Assembly (NCBI GenBank): GCA_964511625.1
Contig: CAZEJG010000002.1
Span: 1 to 64,000 of the forward strand
Source: Pseudohoeflea sp964511625
GTDB taxonomy: Bacteria; Pseudomonadota; Alphaproteobacteria; Rhizobiales; Rhizobiaceae
DNA: 64,000 bases
Reading direction: 5' to 3'
The notes under the pieces are model-generated. The model searched no databases. It saw only the letters and a program-made list of their open reading frames with translations, and was not told the DNA's origin. Both the position numbers and the translations under genes were made by a program. This document shows positions 35,132 through 43,729 of this stretch, one piece after another. Within the stretch, counting starts at the first letter, position 1. Each line of letters begins with the position of its first letter.

Positions 35132-35156
35132 TTGCGGGGTCCCTCGGGCCCCGCAA
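35132..35156 (+). terminator. Rho-independent terminator after the ABC operon
   Basis: TTGCGGGG / CCCCGCAA 8-bp stem with a 9-base loop, then TTTTCTTG. It separates the binding-protein gene from the phosphodiesterase gene and probably causes partial read-through only, as no other promoter is obvious. Confidence 0.75.
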
Positions 35157-35182
35157 TTTTCTTGTCGATGAAAGACCTGAAC

Positions 35183-35983
35183 ATGAAAATCATTCAGCTG
35201 ACGGACACCCACCTGATGCCGTCCGGCATCGTGGTCAACGGCGTGGATCCGGAGAAGCAGTTGCGCGCGGCGATAGCCGATATCGTCGAGAAGCACCCGG
35301 ATGCCGATCTCCTGGTCATGACCGGCGACCTGTGCAATTTCGGTGACCCCGAAGCCTATGCGCTGCTCAAGGACATTCTCGCGCCGGTGACCTTCGAGAC
35401 CCGGCTGCTCCTCGGCAATCACGACAAGCGTCCGGCGTTTCGCGACGCCTTTCCCGATCACCCGGTCGACGAGAACGGGTTCGTCCAGTCCTGGCTCGAC
35501 ACGCCTTACGGCCGGCTGTTGTTTCTCGACAGCCACGAACACGGCGTAATCGGCGGCATCTATGGCGCCGACCGGATGGGGTGGCTCGACGCTGCCTTGG
35601 AAAGCGCGGGAGATCTGCCCGTTACCGTTTTCATCCATCACCCGCCGATCGACAGCGGCATCGCTCATTTTGCCCATATCGGAATGCATGACGAGGGACG
35701 GCTGATCAGGCGGCTCGCCGATCATCCGGCCGGTGTCCGGCATGTCGTCTTCGGCCATATCCATGTGCCGCTGTCGGGTACGAGCCGGGAAGGGATCGCC
35801 TTCAGCTCGGGCCAGTCCTGCGCCCACCGCTTCATCACCGAAATCGACAATCCCGATCCGATGTGGACGGGCGGCAATCCCTGCTACCGGATCATCCAGA
35901 TCGACGAGGTCGGTTTCCGTGCCTATGCGGTGGAAGTCGGCCAGGAGCCGACCGTGCGGGCGGAGATCTGCGCGGGGCCGTGA
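35183..35983 (+). CDS. Class III metallophosphodiesterase (CpdA/GpdQ-like)
   Basis: 266 residues from ATG 35183; an ATG at 35168 would add five residues. Dimetal motifs are in order: DTHL, MTGDLCNFGD, LLGNHDKR, FIHHPP and GHIHVP. Such enzymes hydrolyse cyclic AMP or glycerophosphodiesters. Its place after a Ugp-like importer favours glycerophosphodiester or related phosphodiester breakdown. No signal peptide, so it acts on imported substrate. Confidence 0.88.
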   Translation: MKIIQLTDTHLMPSGIVVNGVDPEKQLRAAIADIVEKHPDADLLVMTGDLCNFGDPEAYALLKDILAPVTFETRLLLGNHDKRPAFRDAFPDHPVDENGFVQSWLDTPYGRLLFLDSHEHGVIGGIYGADRMGWLDAALESAGDLPVTVFIHHPPIDSGIAHFAHIGMHDEGRLIRRLADHPAGVRHVVFGHIHVPLSGTSREGIAFSSGQSCAHRFITEIDNPDPMWTGGNPCYRIIQIDEVGFRAYAVEVGQEPTVRAEICAGP

Positions 35984-35987
35984 GTGG

Positions 35988-37169
35988 TCACGCGCGGCCG
36001 AGGGCTTTGACCAGTTCCTCGATCGAGGCGAGACTGTGGATGGTGCGGAAGTCGTCGACATGCGGAAGCATGGCGCGGATGCCGCGGGCATTGGGCTGGA
36101 AGGCATCGTAACGCAGAAGCGGATTGAGCCAGACGAGCTTGCGGCAGGAGCGGTGGAGGCGATCGGCCTCCCTCGCCAGCAGGTCGAGATCCTGATGTTC
36201 AAGCCCGTCGGTAATGAGAATGACGACCGCGCCCTGGCCGAGGACGCGGCGGGCCCAGAGGCGATTGAACGCCTCGAGCGTCTTGCCGATGCGGGTGCCG
36301 CCCGACCAGTCCGGCACGGCGGCGGCGCATTCGTCCATCGCCTGATCGGGATCCTTGAAGCGCAATTGCCGGGTGACGTTGGTCAGCCGGGTGCCGAAAA
36401 GGAAGGTGGAGACCCGCTGGCGCTTGCCGGCGAGCATGTGGATGAAGTGCAGCAGCACGCGGGAATAGTCGCTCATCGAACCGGAGATGTCGGCGAGAAA
36501 GACCAGCGGGGGCGGCTTCATCCTGCGTTCGCGGAATTGCGGGACGAAAACCTCTCCGCCCTGCGCGAGCGACATGCGCATCGTGGCTCGGGGGTCGATA
36601 CGACCGGCATGCGATCGCCCGAGCCGGCGCGTCCTGACGAGATCGTCGGGCAGCTTCAGCCGCTCGATGGCGGCCCGGGCGCGGCGCAATTCGTCTAACG
36701 TCATCTGGGCGAAGTCCATGGTCTTGAGGACATCGGCGTCCGATGACGTCAGCCGTGCGTCGACATGGCTCTCGTCCTCGGGCGGCGGTGGCGGTTCCTT
36801 GCGCTTCGGCGGCAGCATGGCTTGCGTCACGCGCGTTCTTCCGGCTTTCGCTTTCTGTTTTTCTTTTTCCGGAGCGCGCGGTGAGAGCGGCGACATCAAC
36901 GTCTGGATTTTCCGCGTCATGTCGGGGCTGCGCCAGAAGAGATTGAAGGCATCCTCGAAGACGGCGAGATCCTCGTGCCGCGAGACGAAGACCGAGCGCA
37001 GGGTGGCGCGGAACTGGGCTTGGCTCCCGATGCCGACGGCCTCAACCGCGGCGATGGCTTCGAGGCTTCTCGACGGGCCAATGGTAAGCCCGCAATCGCG
37101 CAGCGCCCGGGCGAAATGCACGATATTGTCGGCGAGGTGGCCGGTGGCGGTCTTGTTGGTCGCGGTCAT
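35988..37169 (-). CDS. coxE: VWA domain protein (CoxE-like)
   Basis: 393 residues. The C-terminal von Willebrand factor A domain carries the MIDAS motif DISGSMS and ITDGLEHQD; the N-terminal half is helical with a Lys/Pro-rich linker (residues about 100-130, PPKRKEPPPPPEDES). CoxE works with the CoxD ATPase to mature the Mo-Cu or Mo hydroxylase active site. It is third in the coxGDE run, 2 bases after coxD. Confidence 0.88.
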   Translation of the reverse strand: MTATNKTATGHLADNIVHFARALRDCGLTIGPSRSLEAIAAVEAVGIGSQAQFRATLRSVFVSRHEDLAVFEDAFNLFWRSPDMTRKIQTLMSPLSPRAPEKEKQKAKAGRTRVTQAMLPPKRKEPPPPPEDESHVDARLTSSDADVLKTMDFAQMTLDELRRARAAIERLKLPDDLVRTRRLGRSHAGRIDPRATMRMSLAQGGEVFVPQFRERRMKPPPLVFLADISGSMSDYSRVLLHFIHMLAGKRQRVSTFLFGTRLTNVTRQLRFKDPDQAMDECAAAVPDWSGGTRIGKTLEAFNRLWARRVLGQGAVVILITDGLEHQDLDLLAREADRLHRSCRKLVWLNPLLRYDAFQPNARGIRAMLPHVDDFRTIHSLASIEELVKALGRA

Positions 37170-37171
37170 CG

Positions 37172-38089
37172 TCAGGCGACGTGTTCGGCGGCCATGATCT
37201 CCGCGAGCGCCGCCTCGCCCTCGGCGCCCTGGATGCGGGCGATGTCGTCCTGGTATTTCAGGATGGCGCCGAGCGTGTTGGCCACCGTGCGCGGATCGAG
37301 CGAGGTGCGGTCGAGTTCTCCCAGCGCATTGGCCCAGTCGATCGTCTCGGCGACGCCGGGGTTCTTGAACAGCTCCATGGTGCGCAACTTCTGGACGAAG
37401 GCGACGATCTGGGCGGAGAGCCGGTCGTGGCAGCCGGCGGCTTTGCGACGAATTATCTCGAGTTCCTGATCGGCCGCAGGATAGCCGACCCAGTGATAGA
37501 GGCAGCGGCGCTTGAGCGCGTCGTGGATTTCCCGGGTGCGATTGGTGGTGATGATGACGATGGGCGGCTCCGGCGCCCTGATCGTGCCGATCTCCGGAAT
37601 GGTGACCTGAAAATCCGAGAGCACTTCCAGCAGGAACGCCTCGAAGGCCTCGTCGGCGCGGTCGAGTTCGTCGATCAGCAGGACCGGTGCCCGGCCGGGC
37701 TCCATTTCGAGCGCCTGCAGCACGGGCCGCTTGATGAGGTAGCGGTCCGAGAAGATGCCTCGCTCGAGTGCCGAACGCTGTTTCTCGCCGGTCGCCTCGG
37801 CGAGCCGGATCTCCATCATCTGGGCGGGGTAGTTCCACTCATAGACGGCGGACGCGATGTCGAGACCCTCGTAGCACTGAAGCCGGATCAGCGGTCGGTC
37901 GAGCGCCTTGGCCAGCACCTTGGCGATCTCCGTCTTGCCGACGCCGGCATCCCCTTCCAGGAACAGCGGTCGGTGCAGCTTGAGGGCCAGAAACACCACC
38001 GTGGCCAGCGCCTCGCCGGCCAGATAGTCCTGCGCTTCGAGAAGCGTGGTGGTTTCCTCGATCGAGCGGGGGAGGGGAGTCTCGCTCAC
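37172..38089 (-). CDS. coxD: MoxR-family AAA+ ATPase (CoxD-like)
   Basis: 305 residues. Walker A GDAGVGKT (46-53), Walker B VLLIDELDRAD and sensor region IITTNRTREIHDALKRRC. In Oligotropha CoxD is a chaperone needed for the CO dehydrogenase active site. The start codon is GTG (38089) with GGAGTGAG upstream. It lies between coxG and coxE. Confidence 0.9.
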   Translation of the reverse strand: MSETPLPRSIEETTTLLEAQDYLAGEALATVVFLALKLHRPLFLEGDAGVGKTEIAKVLAKALDRPLIRLQCYEGLDIASAVYEWNYPAQMMEIRLAEATGEKQRSALERGIFSDRYLIKRPVLQALEMEPGRAPVLLIDELDRADEAFEAFLLEVLSDFQVTIPEIGTIRAPEPPIVIITTNRTREIHDALKRRCLYHWVGYPAADQELEIIRRKAAGCHDRLSAQIVAFVQKLRTMELFKNPGVAETIDWANALGELDRTSLDPRTVANTLGAILKYQDDIARIQGAEGEAALAEIMAAEHVA

Positions 38090-38122
38090 GGTCTCACTCC
38101 ATGGGTTCCAGAAACACGGCGA

Positions 38123-38584
38123 TCAGCTTGCCGGCTCGGCGGTGCGTGCGGTGGCTTCCGCCTCGAAGCGGGTAAAGAACTCGCCGGCGAGCTTGGCGGC
38201 GGTCGACTGGATCAGCCGGCCGCCGATCTGGGCGATCTTGCCGCCGACCTGGGCCGAGGCCTCATAGGTCAGCCGCGTTCCGCCGGCGACCTCCTCGAGC
38301 CTGACGTCCGCGCCGCCGCGGGCATGGCCGGCGATGCCGCCGTTGCCTTCGCCCGACAGCGTCAGGCTTTCGGGTTCGACGCGGTTCTCGAAGACGACCT
38401 TGCCCTTGAAGGCTGCTTTCACCGGTCCGATCTTCAGCTTGACCTTGGCTTCCATCTCGTCGTCGGAGATGCGGGTGAGTTCCTCGCAGCCCGGAATGCA
38501 GGCCTTGAGGACATCGGTATCGAGAAGGAGCGCCCACACGGTTTCGCGCGGCGCCTTGATCTCGTGGGTGTTCTTGAGTTCCAT
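38123..38584 (-). CDS. coxG: CoxG-like SRPBCC protein
   Basis: 153 residues of the carbon monoxide dehydrogenase subunit G family (START-like fold). Seen: MELKNTHEIKAPRETVW, IPGCEEL and the glycine/alanine-rich ARGGADVRL segment. CoxG is thought to anchor or assist the hydroxylase. It is the first gene of the minus-strand coxGDE operon, divergent from the transporter-coxSLM operon. Confidence 0.9.
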   Translation of the reverse strand: MELKNTHEIKAPRETVWALLLDTDVLKACIPGCEELTRISDDEMEAKVKLKIGPVKAAFKGKVVFENRVEPESLTLSGEGNGGIAGHARGGADVRLEEVAGGTRLTYEASAQVGGKIAQIGGRLIQSTAAKLAGEFFTRFEAEATARTAEPAS

Positions 38585-38956
38585 CTTTCCCGCTCTAACT
38601 GAGGTATAGCGGACTGATGCGGAAGGTTTTCCGGCGGTCGCGCCATTGTTCTGGCGGGAGAATAGAAAGCGTCAGGACAAACGCATCATAAGAAAAAATA
38701 ATCCCGGAATGACGATTTCTAATCCGGTGAGAAGAGCAGCATTCTGCCCAATCCCTATGCCTCGAACCGGAAATTCTGTCTGAAAATGTGTCGACCTGAC
38801 TGCTTCATGGCGCAGTCGCGCCCATTCATTGGGCGAATTTGTTTTTCTTATCTGCCGCATTTCGTTTAATCATTTCTGGAATCCCCCGAAAAGCGCTTGG
38901 CTTTGGTCACCGGCACGAATGCTGGCTTCAAGCAACGGTTAGGGGAAGCGTGTACG
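38585..38956. promoter_or_regulatory. Divergent promoter region with a hairpin
   Basis: This 372-base gap between coxG and the binding-protein gene is notably A/T-richer than its surroundings and should contain promoters for both operons. It includes a hairpin CGCCCA-TTCAT-TGGGCG (38819-38835) followed by AATTTGTTTTTCTT, which looks like a weak terminator or attenuator on the plus strand, 121 bases before the start. No gene is supported within it. Confidence 0.5.
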
Positions 38957-40267
38957 ATGACCAAAGACACGAAGAATTCCAAGTCGATTTCCAGACGAGA
39001 TTTGCTCAAGACCGGAGCCGCGGCCGCAGGTGCTGCGGCTGGCGCGGGCGTCATTACCGGGTTCCCGACGATCTGGGCCCAGGAAATCAAGGATATCGAA
39101 CTGCGCCATGTCGGCGTGTCCTATTCGGTGGTCAAGGCCATCGGTGACCAGGCGTCGAAGGATCTCGGCTTCAAGGTCACCATGCAGAACCTCGACACGT
39201 CCGCCGCGATCAACCGCTTCATCACCCAGCCCAACACCGTCGACATCGCCGACCTCGAAGGCTGGCAGGCCAAGCTCGCCTGCAAGCGCGGCGTGATCCA
39301 GGGCATCGAGACCAAGCGCATCAAGGAGTTCGACAACTTCCTGCCGATCTTCACCAAGGGTGAGTTCGAGGGCAAGACGATCTCCCGCCAGGGCATCTCG
39401 CCCTATGAGGCCCTCTACATGACGGGCCAGGATTCGACCGAACTCAACGACGGCGTCTCCGACTGGATGACCAACGTTCCGCAGGTCTACAACGCCGATT
39501 CCATCGGCTATCGCCCGGATCTCGTCGGCCATGAAGTGACCGAGTGGAAGGAACTCATCGATCCCAAGTTCAAGGGCAAGGCCGGCATTCTGGACGTGCC
39601 CGCCATCGGCATCATGGACGCCGCGCTCTGCATGGAAAGCGCGGGAATCGTCGAATACGGCAACAAGGGCAACATGACCAAGGAAGAGATCGACAAGACG
39701 ATCGACAAGCTCATCGAGCTGAAGCGCGACGGTCACTTCCGCTCGACCTGGACCACCTTCGACCAGTCGGTGCAGCTGATGGCCGCGGGCGAGGTGGTGA
39801 TCCAGTCCATGTGGTCGCCGGCCGTCGCCGCCGTCCGCGTCAAGGACATTCCGTGCACCTATGCTCCGGTCAACATCAAGAACGGCAAGGAAGGCTATCG
39901 CGGCTGGTGCAACGGCATGGGCCTTATGAAGCACCTGACCGGCAAGAAGCTGGAAGCCGCCTACGAGTACCTCAACTGGTACATGTCGGGCTGGCAGGGC
40001 GCCTTCGTCAGCCGCTACGGCTACTACAGCCCGGTTCCCTCCACCGCCAAGAAGTTCATGTCGGAAGCCGAATACGCCTACTGGTACGAAGGCAAGCCTG
40101 CGCCCGAGCCGGTGACTGATCCCTACGGCGTCCCTATGGAAAAGGCCGGCACCGTCCGCGACGGCGGCTCCTTCATCGACCGCGTGACCAACATCTCCTG
40201 CTGGAACACGCTGATGGACGAGGCGGCTTACATGAACAAGCGCTGGAACGACTTCAAGGTCGCCTGA
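38957..40267 (+). CDS. ABC substrate-binding protein (PotD/F-like, Tat signal)
   Basis: 436 residues. Twin-arginine signal SRRDLLKTG followed by an Ala/Gly-rich segment and a cleavage-like IWAQE. The mature part is of the spermidine/putrescine type (ELIDPKFKGKAGILDVP; SMWSPAVAAVR). Start at ATG 38957 with AGGGGAAG upstream. It presumably captures the substrate, or a precursor of it, for the molybdenum hydroxylase encoded downstream. Confidence 0.88.
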   Translation: MTKDTKNSKSISRRDLLKTGAAAAGAAAGAGVITGFPTIWAQEIKDIELRHVGVSYSVVKAIGDQASKDLGFKVTMQNLDTSAAINRFITQPNTVDIADLEGWQAKLACKRGVIQGIETKRIKEFDNFLPIFTKGEFEGKTISRQGISPYEALYMTGQDSTELNDGVSDWMTNVPQVYNADSIGYRPDLVGHEVTEWKELIDPKFKGKAGILDVPAIGIMDAALCMESAGIVEYGNKGNMTKEEIDKTIDKLIELKRDGHFRSTWTTFDQSVQLMAAGEVVIQSMWSPAVAAVRVKDIPCTYAPVNIKNGKEGYRGWCNGMGLMKHLTGKKLEAAYEYLNWYMSGWQGAFVSRYGYYSPVPSTAKKFMSEAEYAYWYEGKPAPEPVTDPYGVPMEKAGTVRDGGSFIDRVTNISCWNTLMDEAAYMNKRWNDFKVA

Positions 40268-40346
40268 CGGCCCACCTTCCGGGCACCCCGACCGAAGCGG
40301 CCGGGGTGCCGGGACGGCAACGACCCGTATCCTTGGAGAATCCGAC

Positions 40347-41210
40347 ATGAAACTGAGCCGCAATGTAGCCGGATGGCTGAACGTGACGCCGCTGCTGGCG
40401 ATTCTGATCCCGTTCTTCATCGTGCCGATCTGCGTGATCCTGGCCGTCAGCTTCATGCAGACCGACGGGTTCGGCGGGATCTTCCCGGACTTCACGCTCG
40501 ACAACTATATCGGCGTGTTCACCTCGGATCTGACCTACCGGCTCTATTACGAGACGATCAAGTTCACGGTTCTGACCCTGTTCTTCACCGCGATCATCGG
40601 GTTCTGGATCGCCTACTTTCTGGTCTTCCACGTCCGCAGCAAGATCCTCGCGATGGGGCTGTTCCTCGTCTGCACCGTGCCGTTCTGGACGTCCAACATC
40701 ATCCGGATGATTTCGTGGATCCCGCTGCTCGGGAAGGAAGGGCTGATCAATCGCGGGCTCGAAGGTGTCGGCGTGATCGACCAGCCGCTGACCTTTCTCC
40801 TGTTCTCGCCGTTCTCGGTGGTGGTCGCCTATGTCCACCAGCTGACCATCTTCATGATCGTGCCGATCTTCAATTCGATGTCGCGCATCGACAAGCGCGT
40901 AGTGGAAGCCGCGCTCGACGCCGGGGCCAGCCGTTTCGACATCATGCGACTGATCATCCTGCCGATGTCGAAGAGCGGCATCGCGCTCGGCGCCATCTTC
41001 GTGGTCTCGATCGTGATGGGCGACTTCTTCGTGGTGAAGGTGATGTCGGGCGGCGGCACGGCCTCTGTCGTCGGCGCCTTCTACGAGGATGTCTCGGTCC
41101 TGCAATATCCGACGGCTGCGGCGAGCGCGATCATCCTGACCGTCGTCGTCATGCTGCTGGTCGCCGCCATCCTGCGCGTCGTCGACATTCGCAAGGAGAT
41201 CTCCCTGTGA
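40347..41210 (+). CDS. ABC transporter permease (PotB-like)
   Basis: 287 residues with about six membrane spans and the EAA loop AALDAGASRFDIMRLIILPM. TTGGAGAA lies before the ATG. It overlaps the second permease by 4 bases (GTGA). Confidence 0.88.
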   Translation: MKLSRNVAGWLNVTPLLAILIPFFIVPICVILAVSFMQTDGFGGIFPDFTLDNYIGVFTSDLTYRLYYETIKFTVLTLFFTAIIGFWIAYFLVFHVRSKILAMGLFLVCTVPFWTSNIIRMISWIPLLGKEGLINRGLEGVGVIDQPLTFLLFSPFSVVVAYVHQLTIFMIVPIFNSMSRIDKRVVEAALDAGASRFDIMRLIILPMSKSGIALGAIFVVSIVMGDFFVVKVMSGGGTASVVGAFYEDVSVLQYPTAAASAIILTVVVMLLVAAILRVVDIRKEISL

Positions 41211-42097
41211 ACGCCCACACGAAAATCGAAACCAAGGCGAAGCCCAAGGCCCATGCGATCCGTCCGCGCGCCGCGGGCAGGCCCTGGACCTTCTATGTGC
41301 TCGCCGGTCTCTTCGCGGTCTACCTGATCGCGCTCTACGGACCGATGTTCTCGATCTACATCTTGTCCTTCCAGGACCTGAAGGGCGGGCTCGTCTTTCC
41401 CATGCGCGGCTTCTCGCTGCACTGGTTCGAGGAACTGTTCTACCAGACCCGCACCGGCGACTTCGCCGGCTCGTTCCGGCGTTCGATCGGGCTTGCGGTG
41501 CTGGTGACGATCATCACCGTCGTCTTTTCCTTCATGGCGGGTCTCGCTTTCCGCAAACGCTTCAAGGGCGACACCTTTGTCTTCTATCTGATGATCGGCA
41601 GCCTCGTGGCGCCCGGCCTCGTACTCGGGATCGGCATCGGACTTGCATTCACCATGCTGGGGATGCAGGCGAGCTGGTACACCTCGGCGCTCGGCGCGCA
41701 GCTCTCCTGGACCCTGCCCTTCGGTATTCTGGTGATGTTTGCGGTGATGTCTCGGTTCAACAATGATTGGGAAGAGGCGGCGCGAGACCTCGGCGCAAGT
41801 GCTGGGCAGCGCATCTGGATGATCGTTCTGCCCATTCTCGCGCCAGGTCTCGTGGCCGTCGCCCTTTTTGGCTTCACTCTCTCCTATGACGAGTTTGCCC
41901 GGACGCTGCAGACCGCAGGGCCGCTCAACACGCTGCCTCTGGAAATCTGGAGCATGACGCTCAACGTCACCTCGCCCTCGCTCTATGCGCTCGGCACCGT
42001 GTCGACCGTCGTTTCCTTCCTCATCATCGGCATCAGCCTCGGATCGATCGCCCTGATCCAGAGGCATCGTGCCGCTGCCGCCCGCAACGGCGAATGA
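41207..42097 (+). CDS. ABC transporter permease (PotC-like)
   Basis: 296 residues. The start is GTG overlapping the previous stop, with AAGGAG 8 bases upstream. A basic, Ala/Lys-rich 25-residue leader precedes the first membrane span; the EAA loop is AARDLGASAGQRIWMIVLPI. Coupled to the ATPase gene by ATGA. Confidence 0.88.
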   Translation: MNAHTKIETKAKPKAHAIRPRAAGRPWTFYVLAGLFAVYLIALYGPMFSIYILSFQDLKGGLVFPMRGFSLHWFEELFYQTRTGDFAGSFRRSIGLAVLVTIITVVFSFMAGLAFRKRFKGDTFVFYLMIGSLVAPGLVLGIGIGLAFTMLGMQASWYTSALGAQLSWTLPFGILVMFAVMSRFNNDWEEAARDLGASAGQRIWMIVLPILAPGLVAVALFGFTLSYDEFARTLQTAGPLNTLPLEIWSMTLNVTSPSLYALGTVSTVVSFLIIGISLGSIALIQRHRAAAARNGE

Positions 42098-43230
42098 ATG
42101 ACTATCGGAGCACGCGAATGAAAACCGGAAATGGCGACATCGAACTGGCAGGCATCGTCAAGAGCTATGACGAGGGCCGGACCTATGCGGTCAACGGCAT
42201 CAACCTGAAGATCCCGGACGGCGCCTACTGCTGCCTCCTCGGTCCTTCGGGGTGCGGCAAGTCGACGATCCTGAGGATGATCGCGGGCCACGAGGATCCG
42301 ACCGCCGGCGAGATCGTGATCGGCGGAGAGAATGTCGTCGGCCTCGCTCCCGTCGAGCGGCGGACCGCGATGATGTTCCAGAGCTACGCGCTGTTCCCGC
42401 ATCTGAGCGTGCGCGACAACATCGCTTTCGCGCTCCGTGTTCGTGGCCAGTCGAAGTCCGAGCGCTACCGCAAGGCCGACGAGATGATCGAGAAGGTGCG
42501 GCTGACCGAACTCGCCGACCGGCTTCCGGGCCAGCTTTCGGGTGGCCAGCAGCAGCGTGTGGCTTTGGCGCGCGCCGCCATCACCGAGCCGCGCGTGCTG
42601 CTTCTCGACGAACCGCTTTCGGCGCTCGACGAACATCTGCGCATCCGCATGCGCAGCGAGTTGCGGTCCATGCAGCAGGATCTCGGGATCACCTTCATCC
42701 ATGTCACCCACACGCAGATGGAGGCCATCGCGCTCGCCGACATGGTGGTGGTGATGGACAAGGGGGTGATCCGCCAGTCAGGCCCGGCCCGGGAGATCTA
42801 TTCGGCGCCGAAGGACCGCTATGTTGCCGAGTTTATCGGCGGACAGAACGTCCTCTCCGGCAAGGTCGGCAAGGTGAACGGGGCGCAGGCGACGATGCTC
42901 GGCGCGAGCTTTTCCGAGATCGCGATCCCGCTACCCAGCGGCCGGCACCTCGAGACCGGTCAGCCGCTCGATATCGCCATCCGGCGCGACGACATCGAAC
43001 TCAAGCCGCTCGCCGCCAAGTCCGGGCTTGCCGACGATGCAGCGTTCGTCGAAGGCACCGTGAGCGCCATCGAGTACCAGGGCAACTACGTCAAGGTGAT
43101 GCTCGAGGCGGCCGGCGAGGACGAGTTCGTCGCCTTCGTGCCGGAGCGCAAATTCTTCGAGAACAACCTGGCAGTCGGCGAAAAGGTGCTCGCCGTGTGG
43201 CAGGTCACGCATACCCAAGTCATGGCCTGA
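42094..43230 (+). CDS. ABC transporter ATPase (PotA-like)
   Basis: 378 residues (ATG 42094; an ATG at 42118 is possible). Walker A GPSGCGKS, signature LSGGQQQR, Walker B LLLDEPLSALD and HVTHTQMEAIA, where Thr-Gln replaces the usual Asp-Gln after the switch His. C-terminal TOBE region. It lies directly before coxS in the same operon. Confidence 0.9.
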   Translation: MNDYRSTRMKTGNGDIELAGIVKSYDEGRTYAVNGINLKIPDGAYCCLLGPSGCGKSTILRMIAGHEDPTAGEIVIGGENVVGLAPVERRTAMMFQSYALFPHLSVRDNIAFALRVRGQSKSERYRKADEMIEKVRLTELADRLPGQLSGGQQQRVALARAAITEPRVLLLDEPLSALDEHLRIRMRSELRSMQQDLGITFIHVTHTQMEAIALADMVVVMDKGVIRQSGPAREIYSAPKDRYVAEFIGGQNVLSGKVGKVNGAQATMLGASFSEIAIPLPSGRHLETGQPLDIAIRRDDIELKPLAAKSGLADDAAFVEGTVSAIEYQGNYVKVMLEAAGEDEFVAFVPERKFFENNLAVGEKVLAVWQVTHTQVMA

Positions 43231-43244
43231 TGGGAGACGAGACA

Positions 43245-43718
43245 ATGAAGATCACTTTCACCCTCAACGACCGGCCCGTCACAGCCGACGTGGCACCGTC
43301 CACTCTGGTCTCGGATCTCTTGCGTGACACGCTCGATCTGACCGGAACCCACGTCGGCTGTGACACCTCGCAATGTGGCGCCTGCGTGATCCATTTGAAC
43401 GGCACCTCGGTGAAGAGCTGCACGCTGCTGGCCGCCTCGCTCGAAGGCCAGGAGGTGCGAACCGTCGAAGGTCTCGCCAAGGGGCCGAACGAACTCCACC
43501 CGATGCAGGTGGCCTTCCGCGAGAACCACGGCTTGCAGTGCGGCTTCTGCACACCCGGCATGCTGATGGCCTCGATCGACCTGGTCAGCAAGAACCCGGA
43601 CCCGACCGAGGAAGAGGTGCGGGAATGGCTCGAGGGCAACATGTGCCGCTGCACCGGCTACCAGAACATCGTGAAATCCGTGATCGCTGGCGCACAGGCC
43701 ATGCGGGACGCCAGCTGA
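43245..43718 (+). CDS. coxS: Molybdenum hydroxylase small subunit, 2Fe-2S (CoxS-like)
   Basis: 157 residues with two 2Fe-2S clusters: plant-ferredoxin type Cys39, Cys44, Cys47 and Cys59, and the helical-domain cluster Cys99, Cys102, Cys134 and Cys136 (CGFCTPGM, CRCTGYQNI). It carries electrons from the Mo subunit to the FAD subunit. Start chosen at 43245 (GGGAG upstream) over an in-frame ATG five codons earlier. Confidence 0.95.
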   Translation: MKITFTLNDRPVTADVAPSTLVSDLLRDTLDLTGTHVGCDTSQCGACVIHLNGTSVKSCTLLAASLEGQEVRTVEGLAKGPNELHPMQVAFRENHGLQCGFCTPGMLMASIDLVSKNPDPTEEEVREWLEGNMCRCTGYQNIVKSVIAGAQAMRDAS

Positions 43719-43729
43719 AGGGGTTGACC

